The notes beneath the pieces were generated by a model. That model was not told the origin of the DNA. It worked only from the letters and a program-made list of their open reading frames with translations, and did no database searches. Positions 52,044 through 62,007 of a stretch of DNA of 64,000 nt are shown here, piece after piece. Position numbers and translations under genes: made by a program. Source of the DNA: Lysobacter sp. GX 14042. GTDB lineage: Bacteria; Pseudomonadota; Gammaproteobacteria; Xanthomonadales; Xanthomonadaceae. How positions within the stretch are numbered: position 1 is the stretch's first letter; every line of letters starts with the position of its first letter. The stretch is taken from NCBI RefSeq assembly GCF_021390425.1, contig NZ_JAJUWY010000001.1:434001-498000 (forward strand), given 5' to 3'.

Positions 52044-55000
52044 ATGTGCACCCTCAAGAAGTCGGCGCTCGCCGGCGCCATCCTCATTGCCCTGACCGCC
52101 GCTCCGCATGTCGCAGCGCAGACTGCCGAAGGCGCATCGGCGACTGCCCCGCAAAGCAGCGGTGAGATCAGCGGCCGGGTCCTCGATCCCGGCACCGGCG
52201 AGTACCTGCGCAACGCGATCATCCGGGTAACACCCACTGGTGGTCGCGGCAGGACCGTGGTCTCCGGGGATCGCGGCGAGTACCGGGTCAGCGGCGTACC
52301 GTCCGGTGAGGTGGAACTGTCGGTCGAATTCACCGGCTATGCGTCCCGGAGCGTGACCGTCCACCTGCAGCCAAGCGAATCCAGGCGCCAGGACATCGAG
52401 CTCTGGAGCGCGGGCGCGCCGACCGCAGCGGGCGCCACCACGCTGGACACGCTGCGCGTGGTCGGCGTCCGCGAAGGCGACGCCCGCGCGCTGATGGAGC
52501 AGCGCGCATCCATGGACATCACCAATGCCCTGTCCACCGAGTCCTATGGCGAGATCTCGGAAGGCAATCCGGGCGAGTTCATGAAGTTCATGCCGGGCGT
52601 CGACACCGACAGCACCGGTGATGGCACCGTGCGCAACGTCAGCCTGCGCGGCCTGCCGGCCAGCTACACCAACATCACGGTCAACGGCATCAACCTGGCC
52701 TCGGCGGATGCCAACACCGGTGCCGGCGGCTCGCGCACCTTCAGCTTCGAGCAGTCCTCGCTGACCGGCATCGACTCGATCAGCATCTTCAAGACCACGA
52801 GTGCCGACAAGGACGCCAACGCACCGGCCGGCACCATCGACATCCGGACCAAGCGGGCATTCGACCGCAGCGGCCGCAGCGTCAGCGCACAACTCAGCAC
52901 CAGCACCCACTCCAATCAGTGGGACGCCCGGCGCCGCACCGGCCCGGACGAAGGCGGGTACGGCAGCGACCGTTTCCAGCCCAGCGGCCAGCTCAACTAC
53001 TCCGACGTGTTCATGGACGGCCGCCTGGGCATTGCCGCGGGCCTGAGCCATTCCGAGCTGTACGTGGAGCAGGAGCAGATCACCGCCAGCCGCAACTACA
53101 AGCCCACCGACGCCAGCCCGGAGCCACTGGCGATCACCAAGATCGTCCCGCAGATGGGCACCCGTGAGATCACCCGCTCCTCGGGTTCCCTCAACATGGA
53201 CTTCAAGGCCACCGACGGGCTGATCCTGTCGCTGATGTCCTCGGTCGGCAAGGGCACCATCCTGGCCGGGTCGACCGCGCCGGAACTCACCACCCACGCA
53301 CGCTCGGGCGTGGACGGCGACCCCGCCACCGGCTTCACCACGCTGCAGCCGGCAACCCTGGCCGCGCGCAACACGCTGACCTACAAGTACGGCACCACCC
53401 GCAACTTCATCCCCAGTTTCGAATACAACAACGAGCACATCACGCTCGACGGCAACCTGTTCTATTCCAGTTCGGAGAGCACCTACAACCCCAACCGCAA
53501 GGGCGCGGTGCACAGCATGGTGGCCTGGCCGACCGCGACCGGCCACGCCAGCATCGACCGCGGCGGCAGCCTGCTCGAGCAGGGCTGGCAGGTCGACCAG
53601 CTCGACGGCGGCGACTGGAGCCTGCCGTCGGGTTACGACATCTCCGGCACCCCCACCCTGCGGCTGCGCAACTCGCAGTCCGCCGACGTCCTGCTGACCG
53701 GCGGGGGATTGAACCTGTCGTTCGATCGCGAGATCGGCCCGGCCTGGGTGACCTTCAAGACCGGCGCCAAGCTGCAGCAGGCCCGCTACGACTTCGACAA
53801 CCGCAACGACTCCTACAAGTACCGGTACACCGGTCCGTTGAGCACCGCTGAACTGCTGGAACGCATCCAGACCGGCAACCAGCACTCCGCCGCCGACAGC
53901 GGGGTGGATTACCGCTCCATCTCCGGCGCGGGGGACATGTACTTCCCCAGCATGTTCAAGCTGTACGAGCTCTACCAGCAGAACCCGGAGCATTGGGAGC
54001 ACACGATCTCGCCGACCGACTGGTACAACGCCTACGTCGGCAACCGCAGGCACTTCGAGGAAGACACCAGCGCGCTGTACTTCATGGGCACCGCCAGTCT
54101 GACCGACAAGCTGACGGTCCGTGCCGGCCTACGCTGGGAACAGACGGAGAACACTGCCCGCGAGGCGGACCCGCTCGGCACCGAACAGTTGCTGGCCGCC
54201 GGCTACGACGTCGACCCCTCCACCGGTCGCGCCACCACGATCGAAGGACTGCAACACCAGTACTTCTCCCGGCCGCAGGTCGAGCGCGAGGGCAGGTACG
54301 ACCACTTCTTCCCCAGCGCGTCAGTGAAATACGCATTCGACGACACCACCGACCTGCAGTTCGGCTACAGCCGTACGATCCAGCGACCGGAGGTGAGCGT
54401 GCTGTCGGGCGTGTGGTCGATCAACGACGACAACATGACCGTCAGCACGCCCAACCCCAGCCTGGAGCCGCAGCTGTCGGACAACTTCTCGATCCGCCTG
54501 GCCAAGTACTTCGAGCCGGTCGGCATCGTCGGCCTCAACTACTACCGCAACCGGGTCAAGGGGCTGTTCCAGGCGCAGGAGATGACCGCCGAGGAGTTCG
54601 GCTACACCGGCGACCAGTACGCCGATTACACCTTCATCCGGACCGACGTGGTCGACGGCGACGCCATCGACATCGAGGGTTGGGAACTGGAGTTCAGCCA
54701 CGCCATGGACTACCTGCCCGGTGCCTGGGGCGGGCTATCGGTGCGCGGCTCGTTCATGCTCAACGAGCCCGACGTGCCGCTGGTGCGCGCTGCCGACAAG
54801 ATGGGCACCTTCTCGGTGTCCTGGCAGCACGGCCCGGCGCGCCTGTACCTCAACACCGTGTGGACCGACGACAAGTACCGCTCGACCACCCCGTCGTGGT
54901 TCAGCGAGTACTGGGACACCAACCTGTCGGGCAGCTACTCGTTCGCAGAAGGCTGGGATGCGTTCTTCAACATCCGCAACCTGCTGGACAAGAGCCGCAA

Positions 55001-55121
55001 CGTGATCGTGCCCAACTCGCTGTCGCCCACCGGGGAACTCAACGGCAGCACCGGCACCCACGGCGCGATCTACATCCATGGTGGCCGCAACGCGACCGTC
55101 GGCATCCGCGCGCGGTTCTGA
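52044..55121 (+). CDS. TonB-dependent receptor with carboxypeptidase-like N-terminal domain
   Basis: A 1025-residue outer-membrane receptor of the Xanthomonas/Caulobacter (TonB-Xanth-Caul) type. A signal peptide (about 1-25) precedes a carboxypeptidase-regulatory-like domain (about 42-110, EISGRVLDPGTGEYLRNAII), a plug domain (about 140-260, NVSLRGLPASYTNITVNGIN), and a beta-barrel ending in the BAM signal GIRARF. The next two genes encode a Tat-exported PhoD-like phosphatase and a secreted metallophosphoesterase, so uptake of an organophosphate or its product is likely. ATG 52044; a longer frame starts at 51852. Confidence 0.92.
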   Translation: MCTLKKSALAGAILIALTAAPHVAAQTAEGASATAPQSSGEISGRVLDPGTGEYLRNAIIRVTPTGGRGRTVVSGDRGEYRVSGVPSGEVELSVEFTGYASRSVTVHLQPSESRRQDIELWSAGAPTAAGATTLDTLRVVGVREGDARALMEQRASMDITNALSTESYGEISEGNPGEFMKFMPGVDTDSTGDGTVRNVSLRGLPASYTNITVNGINLASADANTGAGGSRTFSFEQSSLTGIDSISIFKTTSADKDANAPAGTIDIRTKRAFDRSGRSVSAQLSTSTHSNQWDARRRTGPDEGGYGSDRFQPSGQLNYSDVFMDGRLGIAAGLSHSELYVEQEQITASRNYKPTDASPEPLAITKIVPQMGTREITRSSGSLNMDFKATDGLILSLMSSVGKGTILAGSTAPELTTHARSGVDGDPATGFTTLQPATLAARNTLTYKYGTTRNFIPSFEYNNEHITLDGNLFYSSSESTYNPNRKGAVHSMVAWPTATGHASIDRGGSLLEQGWQVDQLDGGDWSLPSGYDISGTPTLRLRNSQSADVLLTGGGLNLSFDREIGPAWVTFKTGAKLQQARYDFDNRNDSYKYRYTGPLSTAELLERIQTGNQHSAADSGVDYRSISGAGDMYFPSMFKLYELYQQNPEHWEHTISPTDWYNAYVGNRRHFEEDTSALYFMGTASLTDKLTVRAGLRWEQTENTAREADPLGTEQLLAAGYDVDPSTGRATTIEGLQHQYFSRPQVEREGRYDHFFPSASVKYAFDDTTDLQFGYSRTIQRPEVSVLSGVWSINDDNMTVSTPNPSLEPQLSDNFSIRLAKYFEPVGIVGLNYYRNRVKGLFQAQEMTAEEFGYTGDQYADYTFIRTDVVDGDAIDIEGWELEFSHAMDYLPGAWGGLSVRGSFMLNEPDVPLVRAADKMGTFSVSWQHGPARLYLNTVWTDDKYRSTTPSWFSEYWDTNLSGSYSFAEGWDAFFNIRNLLDKSRNVIVPNSLSPTGELNGSTGTHGAIYIHGGRNATVGIRARF

Positions 55122-55124
55122 GCC

Positions 55125-56726
55125 ATGTCACGGATCCTGCTCAGTCGCCGGCAGCTGCTTGCCGGCATGGGAGGCCTTGCCGTGCTGGCAGGCCTCGGTC
55201 CGGTCGGCCGGGTGTGGGCGGCACCGCGGTTCCATGCCGATCCCTTCAGCTTGGGGGTCGCCGCCGGCGACCCCCTGCCCGACGGCTTCGTGATCTGGAC
55301 CCGGCTCGCCCCCGAGCCGCTGGCCGAACACGGCGGCATGCCTTCCGCCGCGGTGCCGGTGCGCTGGGAAGTGGCCGAGGACGCGCGGTTCGGAAGCATC
55401 GTCCGGACCGGCGAAGCCCTCGCCCGGCCCGAGCTGGCCCACAGCGTCCACGTTGAGCTCGCCGGACTGCAGCCCTCGCGGCCGTACTGGTACCGCTTCC
55501 ATGTCGACGGCGCCGACACCAGCCCGGAAGGCGTGGCCCGCACCGCGCCCGCGCCGGGCACCACGCCGGACCGGGTCCGGATCGCCGTGGCCGGCTGCCA
55601 GGCCTACTACCACGGCTGGTTCGACGCCTACCGGCACCTGGCCGCGGAGCCGGAACTGGATGCGGTGTTCCACTACGGCGACTACATCTACGAAGGAGCC
55701 GCCGGCCGCACCCGGGCCAAACGCCCGATCCAGGACGAGAACGGCAATCCGGTCAACCGCGACCACGTCGGCGGCGAGATCTACAGCCTCGACGACTACC
55801 GTCGCCGCTACGCGCTGTACAAATGCGATCCGGACCTCAAGGCGGCGCACGCCTCGGTGGCGTTCGTCAGCTCCTTCGACGACCACGAGGTCGACAACGA
55901 CTTCGCCGCCGCCCATGACCAGGACGGCACGCCACCGGAGGTGTTCCGGCTGCGCCGCTTCGCCGCGATGCAGGCCTGGTATGAGCACATGCCGGTACGG
56001 CCCGCGCTGTTTCCGCGTCCGCACGACCGCACCGCCTATTACCGCCGGCTCGACTACGGCCGCCTGCTGCGCATGCACGTGCTCGACACCCGCAGCCACC
56101 GCGACGACCAGCCCTGCGTACGGCCCGGCCAGGAGAACTGCCGGACCGGTGGCGAAGCGACCGCCAGCATCCTCGGCCGCGCGCAGGAGGACTGGCTGGA
56201 CCAGGGCCTGGGCCGCGACACGCACTGGAACCTGCTGGCCCAGCAGGTGTTCGTGATGCCGCTGAAGGCCCGCGCCCCGGATGGCCGGGAGCTGCCGCCG
56301 TTCGTCGACAAGTGGGACGGCTACCCCGCCTCGCGCGCGAAGCTGGTGCGCTCGATTACCTCGAAGAACCTGACCAACGTGGTGATCGCCTCCGGCGATG
56401 CACACATGAACGCCATCGGCACCGTCCCGCTGCGCGACGACGAGCCGGACGGCCCCGCGGTCGCCACCGAGTTCCTCGCCAGCTCGATCAGCTCCAACGG
56501 CGACGGTGCCCTGGAAACTCCGCACGTGCGCCGCTTCATCGACGGCGGCAACCCGCACCTGGCGCTGGTCAACGACCTGCGCGGCTACCAGGTCCACGAG
56601 GTCTCCGCCGACCAGTGGCGTACCGAGGTGAAGGCCATGGACCAGGTGCAACGCAAGGGCGGCCGGATCCGCACCGTCGCCCGCTTCGCCGTCAGCCCCG
56701 ACCGGCCGCAACTACACCGCCTTTGA
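55125..56726 (+). CDS. phoD: PhoD-type alkaline phosphatase / phosphodiesterase
   Basis: A 533-residue Tat-exported enzyme: twin-arginine signal SRRQLLAGMGGLAV (R8, R9), N-terminal Fn3-like domain (about 37-130), and the PhoD-like metallophosphatase domain with VAGCQAYYHGW, FHYGDYIYEG, FDDHEVDNDF and a C-terminal VIASGDAHMNAIG. PhoD uses iron and calcium to free phosphate from mono- and diesters. It starts 3 bp after the receptor gene. Confidence 0.92.
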   Translation: MSRILLSRRQLLAGMGGLAVLAGLGPVGRVWAAPRFHADPFSLGVAAGDPLPDGFVIWTRLAPEPLAEHGGMPSAAVPVRWEVAEDARFGSIVRTGEALARPELAHSVHVELAGLQPSRPYWYRFHVDGADTSPEGVARTAPAPGTTPDRVRIAVAGCQAYYHGWFDAYRHLAAEPELDAVFHYGDYIYEGAAGRTRAKRPIQDENGNPVNRDHVGGEIYSLDDYRRRYALYKCDPDLKAAHASVAFVSSFDDHEVDNDFAAAHDQDGTPPEVFRLRRFAAMQAWYEHMPVRPALFPRPHDRTAYYRRLDYGRLLRMHVLDTRSHRDDQPCVRPGQENCRTGGEATASILGRAQEDWLDQGLGRDTHWNLLAQQVFVMPLKARAPDGRELPPFVDKWDGYPASRAKLVRSITSKNLTNVVIASGDAHMNAIGTVPLRDDEPDGPAVATEFLASSISSNGDGALETPHVRRFIDGGNPHLALVNDLRGYQVHEVSADQWRTEVKAMDQVQRKGGRIRTVARFAVSPDRPQLHRL

Positions 56727-56758
56727 GCCCGGCGCCCACACAAACCAGAGAGAGAACG

Positions 56759-58120
56759 ATGAACCTGATCAACACCCTTGCCGTCCGGCTGCCGCTGCAC
56801 GCCGCGCTGGCCACCGCGGTGGTGGCCGCCACGCTCGCCAGCCCGGTCGCGGCCCAGCCGCAGGCCCACGCGCCGGCGCCGGCCGAGTCCAAGGCCTACC
56901 GTCCGGGCGAGTGCGGCGCGTTCACCGTCGCCATGATCCCGGACACCCAGAACTACATGGATTTCACCCGGCAGAAGGCGGAAGGCTTCCCGCTCGACGC
57001 GGTCGAGCTGTACTACGAGCAGATGCGCTATATCGGCGACAACGCCCGCAGCAACGGTGGCGACATCGTCTTCGCCACGCACGTGGGCGACGTCTGGCAA
57101 CACTACTCGGAGTGGATGGACCCGGAACACGAGGCCCGGGGCTTCAAGTGGATTCCCAACCCCGCCGGCTCCAGCGTCGCCCGCCAGCCGTACCCCGAGG
57201 TGCGCGACTCCGAGATCCCCAGCGCCACCGAGGGCTTCCGCCTGATCGCCGGCAAACTCCCGTTCTCGGTCGTTCCGGGCAACCACGACTACGACGCCTT
57301 GTGGACGCACCCGGACTTCCCGCCGCAGCCCGGCAAGGACGGCGTCGTTGGCCTGCGTCACGTAGGCGGGCTCACCGGCTTCCTGTCGGCGTTCTCGGCC
57401 GACTCCGAATTCTTCAAGGACCAGCCCTGGTACGTCAGCGCCCACGGCAACGGCACCGACAGCGCCCAGCTGTTCACCGCCGGCGAGTGCACCTTCCTGC
57501 ACGTCGGCCTGCAATACGACGCCCCCGACTCCTCGCTGGCCTGGGCGCGCCGGGTGGTCAAGCAGCATCCGGACATGCCGACCATCGTCACCATCCACAA
57601 GTACCTCAACCGCCAAGGCGAGCGCGCGGTCGGCGGCTCCACCGACCTGAGCACGCTGGACCGCGTCGACAACAACCCGCAGATGGTCTGGGACGACTTC
57701 ATCAGCCAGCACGACCAGATCTTCCTGGTGCTCAGCGGCCACATCAGCGGACAGGGCTATAGCGTCGACTACAACGACATCGGCAATCAGGTGCACCAGA
57801 TGCTGGCCGACTACCAGGGCCGTTCACGGGTGGGCGAGATGGCCGATCCGGACGGCAGCTACCATCGGCGCCCGGTCACCGGCGACGGCTGGCTGCGGCT
57901 GCTGGAGTTCAAGCTGGACGGCGAGACCCCGCAGCTCCACGTACGCACATACTCAACGTATTTCGACCAGTACAGCAGCGACATCCCCGAGTACGCCTCC
58001 TGGTACAAGCGCCACGAGGGCCAAGCGGACATGCCGGATGCGGATTTCGCCAGGCGCGACGACTTCGTGATCGAACTGGTCGATTTCCGTGAGCGCTTCG
58101 AAGGCTCCGTGGAACGGTAA
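56759..58120 (+). CDS. Secreted metallophosphoesterase
   Basis: A 453-residue protein with a cleavable signal (AALATAVVAATLASPVAAQP). Calcineurin-type metal motifs: MIPDTQNYMD (DxQ in place of DxH), THVGDVWQHYSEW (GDxxQ), VPGNHDYDAL (GNHD) and VLSGHISGQGY (GH). The DTQ form is typical of a large bacterial group with phosphomonoesterase or diesterase roles. It is the last gene of the receptor-phosphatase operon. Confidence 0.87.
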   Translation: MNLINTLAVRLPLHAALATAVVAATLASPVAAQPQAHAPAPAESKAYRPGECGAFTVAMIPDTQNYMDFTRQKAEGFPLDAVELYYEQMRYIGDNARSNGGDIVFATHVGDVWQHYSEWMDPEHEARGFKWIPNPAGSSVARQPYPEVRDSEIPSATEGFRLIAGKLPFSVVPGNHDYDALWTHPDFPPQPGKDGVVGLRHVGGLTGFLSAFSADSEFFKDQPWYVSAHGNGTDSAQLFTAGECTFLHVGLQYDAPDSSLAWARRVVKQHPDMPTIVTIHKYLNRQGERAVGGSTDLSTLDRVDNNPQMVWDDFISQHDQIFLVLSGHISGQGYSVDYNDIGNQVHQMLADYQGRSRVGEMADPDGSYHRRPVTGDGWLRLLEFKLDGETPQLHVRTYSTYFDQYSSDIPEYASWYKRHEGQADMPDADFARRDDFVIELVDFRERFEGSVER

Positions 58121-58138
58121 CCGGGCCGCCTGGGCACC

Positions 58139-58549
58139 TCAGCGCCGACGCAGCAACCACCAGGCCGCAAGCGCGACGCCACCGCCCACCAGCACCGCCC
58201 TGGCCGGCGACCGCTTCAGGTCGCCGGCCATGCCCTCGACCACGTTGACCCGGTCGGCGGCGACCAGCATCAGCCAGTGGCGCAGGTTGTTCTCGCTGTG
58301 GCGGAAGGCGGCGCGGCGGATCATGCCGCTGACGCCGGAGGGTGGTACGCGGGTGCCGAAGGTCCGGGAGTACTCCGGGCGTTCAATCGAGCGCAGCACC
58401 TCGACGGTCATCGGCTGCCGCGGCGGCGGGTCCTCCCAGGGCACGTCCAGCCGCGGTGGCGTGCGTTCCATCGGTACCGCCGGCCGCTTGCTGCGGTCCA
58501 GGTCCGAGCCCCAGCCCTGGATGTGGGCGAATTCGTTTCCGCTGTCCAT
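58139..58549 (-). CDS. Hypothetical protein with C-terminal membrane anchor
   Basis: A 136-residue protein with an N-terminal polar, Pro/Arg-rich part (PPRLDVPWEDPPPRQP) and one C-terminal hydrophobic helix at about 117-133 (ARAVLVGGGVALAAWWLLRR). It recognises no family. ATG 58549 has GAGGAG 7 bases upstream; the longer ATG 58570 shares its first base with the ADH stop. It follows the ADH gene closely, so they are probably cotranscribed. Confidence 0.6.
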   Translation of the reverse strand: MDSGNEFAHIQGWGSDLDRSKRPAVPMERTPPRLDVPWEDPPPRQPMTVEVLRSIERPEYSRTFGTRVPPSGVSGMIRRAAFRHSENNLRHWLMLVAADRVNVVEGMAGDLKRSPARAVLVGGGVALAAWWLLRRR

Positions 58550-58569
58550 CGTCGTCTCCTCGCCGGCCA

Positions 58570-59730
58570 TCACTCGCCACCCCGGGCGGACGGCGGCACC
58601 AGCACCGGCTTGATGCAGTTGTCGAGCTTGCGGGCAAAGATGTCGTAGGCGTCGGCCACGTCCTCCAGCGGCACGCGGTGGGTGATGATCTCGCGCGGGG
58701 AGATGTGGCCCTCGCGGATGTGTTCGATCAGCCGCGGAAGGTGCCGTTTCACGCTGGCCTGGTTCATCCGCAGGGTCAGGCCCTTGTTGACGGCGTTGCC
58801 AATCGGCACGGCATTGAAGGTCGGCCCGTACACCCCGACGATCGAGATCCGACCGGCCTTGCGCACGCTGTTGATTGCCCAGTGCAACGCGGTGGCCGCG
58901 CCGCCCTGCAGCATCATCTTCTTGCCGGTCAAGGTCTGCAGCGCGTTGCCGGCGGCATCGCAGCCGACCGCGTCGATGCAGACGTCGGCGCCCAGCCAGT
59001 CGGTCATCTTCTTGATGTGGACGGCCATGTCGTCGACCTCGCTGAAGTCCACCGTTTCGCACTGCGCGAACCGGCGGGCGAACTCCAGCCTGTACTCGAC
59101 CTGGTCGACCACGATCACCCGGCCGGCGCCGAAGAACCAGGCGCACTTGGCCGCGAACAGCCCCACCGGCCCGGCGCCGAACACCACCACCGTGTCGCCT
59201 TTTTCGATGTCGCCCATTTCCGCGGCCTGGTAGCCGGTCGGGTAGGCGTCGGTCAGCAGCACCGCGTCCTCGATGTGGATGTCCTCGGGAATCACCGTCG
59301 GGCCCACGTCGGCGAACGGCACCCGCACGTACTCGGCCTGGCCGCCGTCGTAGCCGCCGGCGGTGTGCGAGTAGCCGTAGAAACCGCCCAGCGCGCTGGC
59401 CTGGGAGTTCACGTTTTGGCAGTTGCCGTAGAGCTCGCGCTGGCAGAAGAAGCAACTGCCGCAGAAGATGTTGAAGGGCACCAGCACCCGGTCCCCCACG
59501 TTCACGTTCTGCACCGAGGGGCCGACCGCCTCGACCACTCCGGTGAACTCGTGGCCAAGGACGGAGCCGACCCGGGTGTCGGGCACCAGGCCGTTGTACA
59601 GGTGCAGGTCCGAGCCGCAGATGCACGAGCGGGTGACCCGCACGATGGCGTCGTTGGGGTGCTCGATCTCCGGTTCGGCGACGCGGTCGATCCGCACCTT
59701 GCGGGGGCGGCGGTAGGTGGTGGCAAGCAT
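58570..59730 (-). CDS. Zinc-dependent alcohol dehydrogenase (glutathione-independent formaldehyde-dehydrogenase-like)
   Basis: A 386-residue medium-chain zinc dehydrogenase. Catalytic zinc CICGSDLHLY and GHEFTGVVE; structural zinc cysteines in IFCGSCFFCQRELYGNC; cofactor motif VFGAGPVGLFAAKCA. The AVGCDAAGNALQTLTGKKMM insert is like glutathione-independent formaldehyde dehydrogenase and related long-insert ADHs. Substrate unknown. ATG 59730; divergent from jetA across 193 bp that must hold both promoters. Confidence 0.88.
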   Translation of the reverse strand: MLATTYRRPRKVRIDRVAEPEIEHPNDAIVRVTRSCICGSDLHLYNGLVPDTRVGSVLGHEFTGVVEAVGPSVQNVNVGDRVLVPFNIFCGSCFFCQRELYGNCQNVNSQASALGGFYGYSHTAGGYDGGQAEYVRVPFADVGPTVIPEDIHIEDAVLLTDAYPTGYQAAEMGDIEKGDTVVVFGAGPVGLFAAKCAWFFGAGRVIVVDQVEYRLEFARRFAQCETVDFSEVDDMAVHIKKMTDWLGADVCIDAVGCDAAGNALQTLTGKKMMLQGGAATALHWAINSVRKAGRISIVGVYGPTFNAVPIGNAVNKGLTLRMNQASVKRHLPRLIEHIREGHISPREIITHRVPLEDVADAYDIFARKLDNCIKPVLVPPSARGGE

Positions 59731-59923
59731 GGGGTTCTCCCGTGGGGGGGGGCCTGCCGCGCACACCGCACGGCCGTCGGTGCACCTTCCCGCCGGCGCC
59801 GTTAACGCGGCGCGTCGAACAGGTGACGCCGGGGCCGGGCGCCGCTCCCGACCGGCGCGGCCAACGGCACCGGTAGAATCCGCGCAGCGCCACGACGGCA
59901 CTCAATCAACACGTTCCCGCCCG

Positions 59924-61363
59924 ATGGATTCCACCTCGCCACCGGACCTGCTATCGGTCGTCCCAGACGGCCTGTTCGGGCCCCTCGCCTCGCCCAACCG
60001 GCGCCATTACTGGCGGCTGCTGGGCCGGCTGTTCGGCGAGTACTTCGGGCCGGACGCGCCGCTGCCGCCCAGCGCCGGCCTGCCGCGGCGCGAGATCACC
60101 GCGGCACTGGAGCGCTACCTGTTGACCGATGACCCCTGGGAGGACGCCGAGGGCGAGTCCCCGGACACCCCGGTCCCCGTGCGCGCGGCGGGCATCTACG
60201 AGCGCCTGCGCGCCGCCGGCTGGCTGCGCCAGGAGCGCATCGGCGCGCGCGAGATGGTCTCGATGACGCCGGTGGTCGCCCGGCTGCTGGCCACGCTGGT
60301 CGAGTTCAGCGAACGCGGGCCGGCGTTCCTGGGCGCCAAGATGCGCTCGATCGAACTGCAACTGCAGCAGGTGCTCGACGGTCAGGCTGGCGGCGACAGC
60401 CTGGACGAGGCCGCCGACCAGGCACGGCAGCTGCTCTCGCATGTCTCGGCGATCAGCGTGCAGGTGCGCGACCTGATGCCCGAGCTCAGCCGCGCGGAGT
60501 CCACCGCGCAGTTCGCCCGGCAGCTGTTCGAGCGCTACGTCGGCGAGCTGTTCGTCGGCGACTACGCCGAACTGCACCGCGCCGACCACCCGCTGGCCCG
60601 GCGCACCTCGATCCTGGCGATGGCCCGGCAACTCGCGCAGCCGCCGCTGCGCGAGCGGCTGCTGGCCTGGTATGCCGACAAGGCCACCCATGGCGATCCG
60701 GCCCGCGCCGCCCAGCGGCTGGAGCGCAGCCTGCGCCGGTTGCAGGAAATCGACCGCATCGATGAATTCCTGGCCCGGCTCGACGACGACATCCGCCAGG
60801 CCAACCGCCGCGCCCTCGCCTACCTGGACTACCGCCTGCGCGCACCCGACCGGCTGCATGCGCTGCTGCACCGTGCCTGCCGCGGCGCTTTGGCCGCCCC
60901 GGAGGGCGAGCTGCGCCTGCCGGCCGCGCCCGGCGGGCTGATGGACGAGACCCGGCTGCGTCCGCCGCGCAGCCGCCCGCGCCCCATTCCCCGTACCGCC
61001 AACGCCCAGCAGGCACCGACACCCGAGCAGCTCGCCCGGCTCAACCTGCGCCGCGCGATCCAGCGCGCACGCCTGGTCCTGCCCGACGATCTCGCCCGCT
61101 ACGTGGCCCGCCACCTGGACGGACGCGAGTCGGTCGAATCGGACGTCCTGTCCACTGGCAGCATCGAGGACCTGCGCGCCTACCAGACCCTGGCCACGCT
61201 GGCCCTGCGCAGCCACCGCCCCGGCGGGCTGCGCCGCGACGACCCGATCCGCCGGATGCTGCGCGGCTTCAGCGTCGAACTGCTGCCCGGCAACCGCAGC
61301 GGGCACCCGCACCTGGAATCCCCGCGCTTCACCCTGCGCCGCACGAGGAAGACCGCCGCATGA
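59924..61363 (+). CDS. jetA: Wadjet defence protein JetA (MukF-like kleisin subunit)
   Basis: A 479-residue protein, first gene of a condensin-like operon. It is predicted to be the kleisin that links the SMC heads. Winged-helix part about 10-130 (LFGPLASPNRRHYWRLLGRL, GIYERLRAAGWLRQE), helical part about 130-330 (VSMTPVVARLLATLVEFSER, YVGELFVGDYAELHRADHPL). The identification rests on the JetB and JetC genes that follow and on the overall layout of JetA; type II or III Wadjet seems more likely than type I (DUF3375), but I cannot decide. The stop overlaps jetB ATG by 4 bp (ATGA). Confidence 0.8.
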   Translation: MDSTSPPDLLSVVPDGLFGPLASPNRRHYWRLLGRLFGEYFGPDAPLPPSAGLPRREITAALERYLLTDDPWEDAEGESPDTPVPVRAAGIYERLRAAGWLRQERIGAREMVSMTPVVARLLATLVEFSERGPAFLGAKMRSIELQLQQVLDGQAGGDSLDEAADQARQLLSHVSAISVQVRDLMPELSRAESTAQFARQLFERYVGELFVGDYAELHRADHPLARRTSILAMARQLAQPPLRERLLAWYADKATHGDPARAAQRLERSLRRLQEIDRIDEFLARLDDDIRQANRRALAYLDYRLRAPDRLHALLHRACRGALAAPEGELRLPAAPGGLMDETRLRPPRSRPRPIPRTANAQQAPTPEQLARLNLRRAIQRARLVLPDDLARYVARHLDGRESVESDVLSTGSIEDLRAYQTLATLALRSHRPGGLRRDDPIRRMLRGFSVELLPGNRSGHPHLESPRFTLRRTRKTAA

Positions 61364-62007
61364 AACGCTCCTGGGCCACGCTCGGCCAACTCTCGGGCGG
61401 GATGTACGTCCCGCAGGATTTCGAGCGCGCCGCCTACCGGCTGGTCACCGAGCAGGTGCTCTACGCCGCCGACCGCCGCTCGCGCAACGCCTACCACCTG
61501 GTGGAGACCTACCTGGCCGACTTCAGCGCCGCACTGGAGCCGCTGGGCATCCGGCTGGAGCGCAATGCCCACTACCGCTACGTGGTCGCCCTGCCCAGCC
61601 ACGGCGAGGGCCTGCCGGTGACGCTGGAGGAGACCCTGCTGGTGCTGGTACTGCGCCAGCGCTACGACTTCGCCATGCGCCAGGGCCAGGTCGAGGACCA
61701 GGGCGAAGTACTGGTCGAACTGCCCGAGCTGCAGGAAGCCTGGCAGCAGATGACCGGCCGGCCGATGCCCGACACCGGCAGCCTGCGCACGCTGCTGCGC
61801 GCCCTGCGCCGCTGGTCGCTGTGCCGCGAGGTCGACAGCGAACCCGACGACCCGCAGCCGTTCCGCATCCTGGTGCGCCCGGCGATCGTGGAGATCGCCG
61901 GCCCGCAATGGCTGCAGCGCCTGGACCAGCACAACACGGACGACGACGACGACGCCGACGAGCCCGCCCCGCGCGCCACCGAGGACGAAGACGATGTTCC
62001 TGCTTGA
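61360..62007 (+). CDS. jetB: Wadjet defence protein JetB (MukE-like, DUF4194)
   Basis: A 215-residue DUF4194-type protein: SGGMYVPQDFERAAYRLVTE, VLYAADRRSRNAYHLVETYL, VTLEETLLVLVLRQRYDFAM, then a winged-helix LLRALRRWSLCR. The acidic tail (DDDDDADEPAPRATEDEDD) is typical of this subunit. JetB acts as the KITE partner of JetA. ATG 61360 overlaps jetA; its 3' end overlaps jetC by 14 bp. Confidence 0.85.
   Translation: MKRSWATLGQLSGGMYVPQDFERAAYRLVTEQVLYAADRRSRNAYHLVETYLADFSAALEPLGIRLERNAHYRYVVALPSHGEGLPVTLEETLLVLVLRQRYDFAMRQGQVEDQGEVLVELPELQEAWQQMTGRPMPDTGSLRTLLRALRRWSLCREVDSEPDDPQPFRILVRPAIVEIAGPQWLQRLDQHNTDDDDDADEPAPRATEDEDDVPA

Noticed and set aside
51918-54053. A 711-codon open frame on the minus strand opposite the TonB-dependent receptor
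   Set aside because: Same reason: the + strand holds the full receptor with signal peptide, plug and barrel; the antisense frame is compositionally odd (Gly/Val/Asp/His runs).
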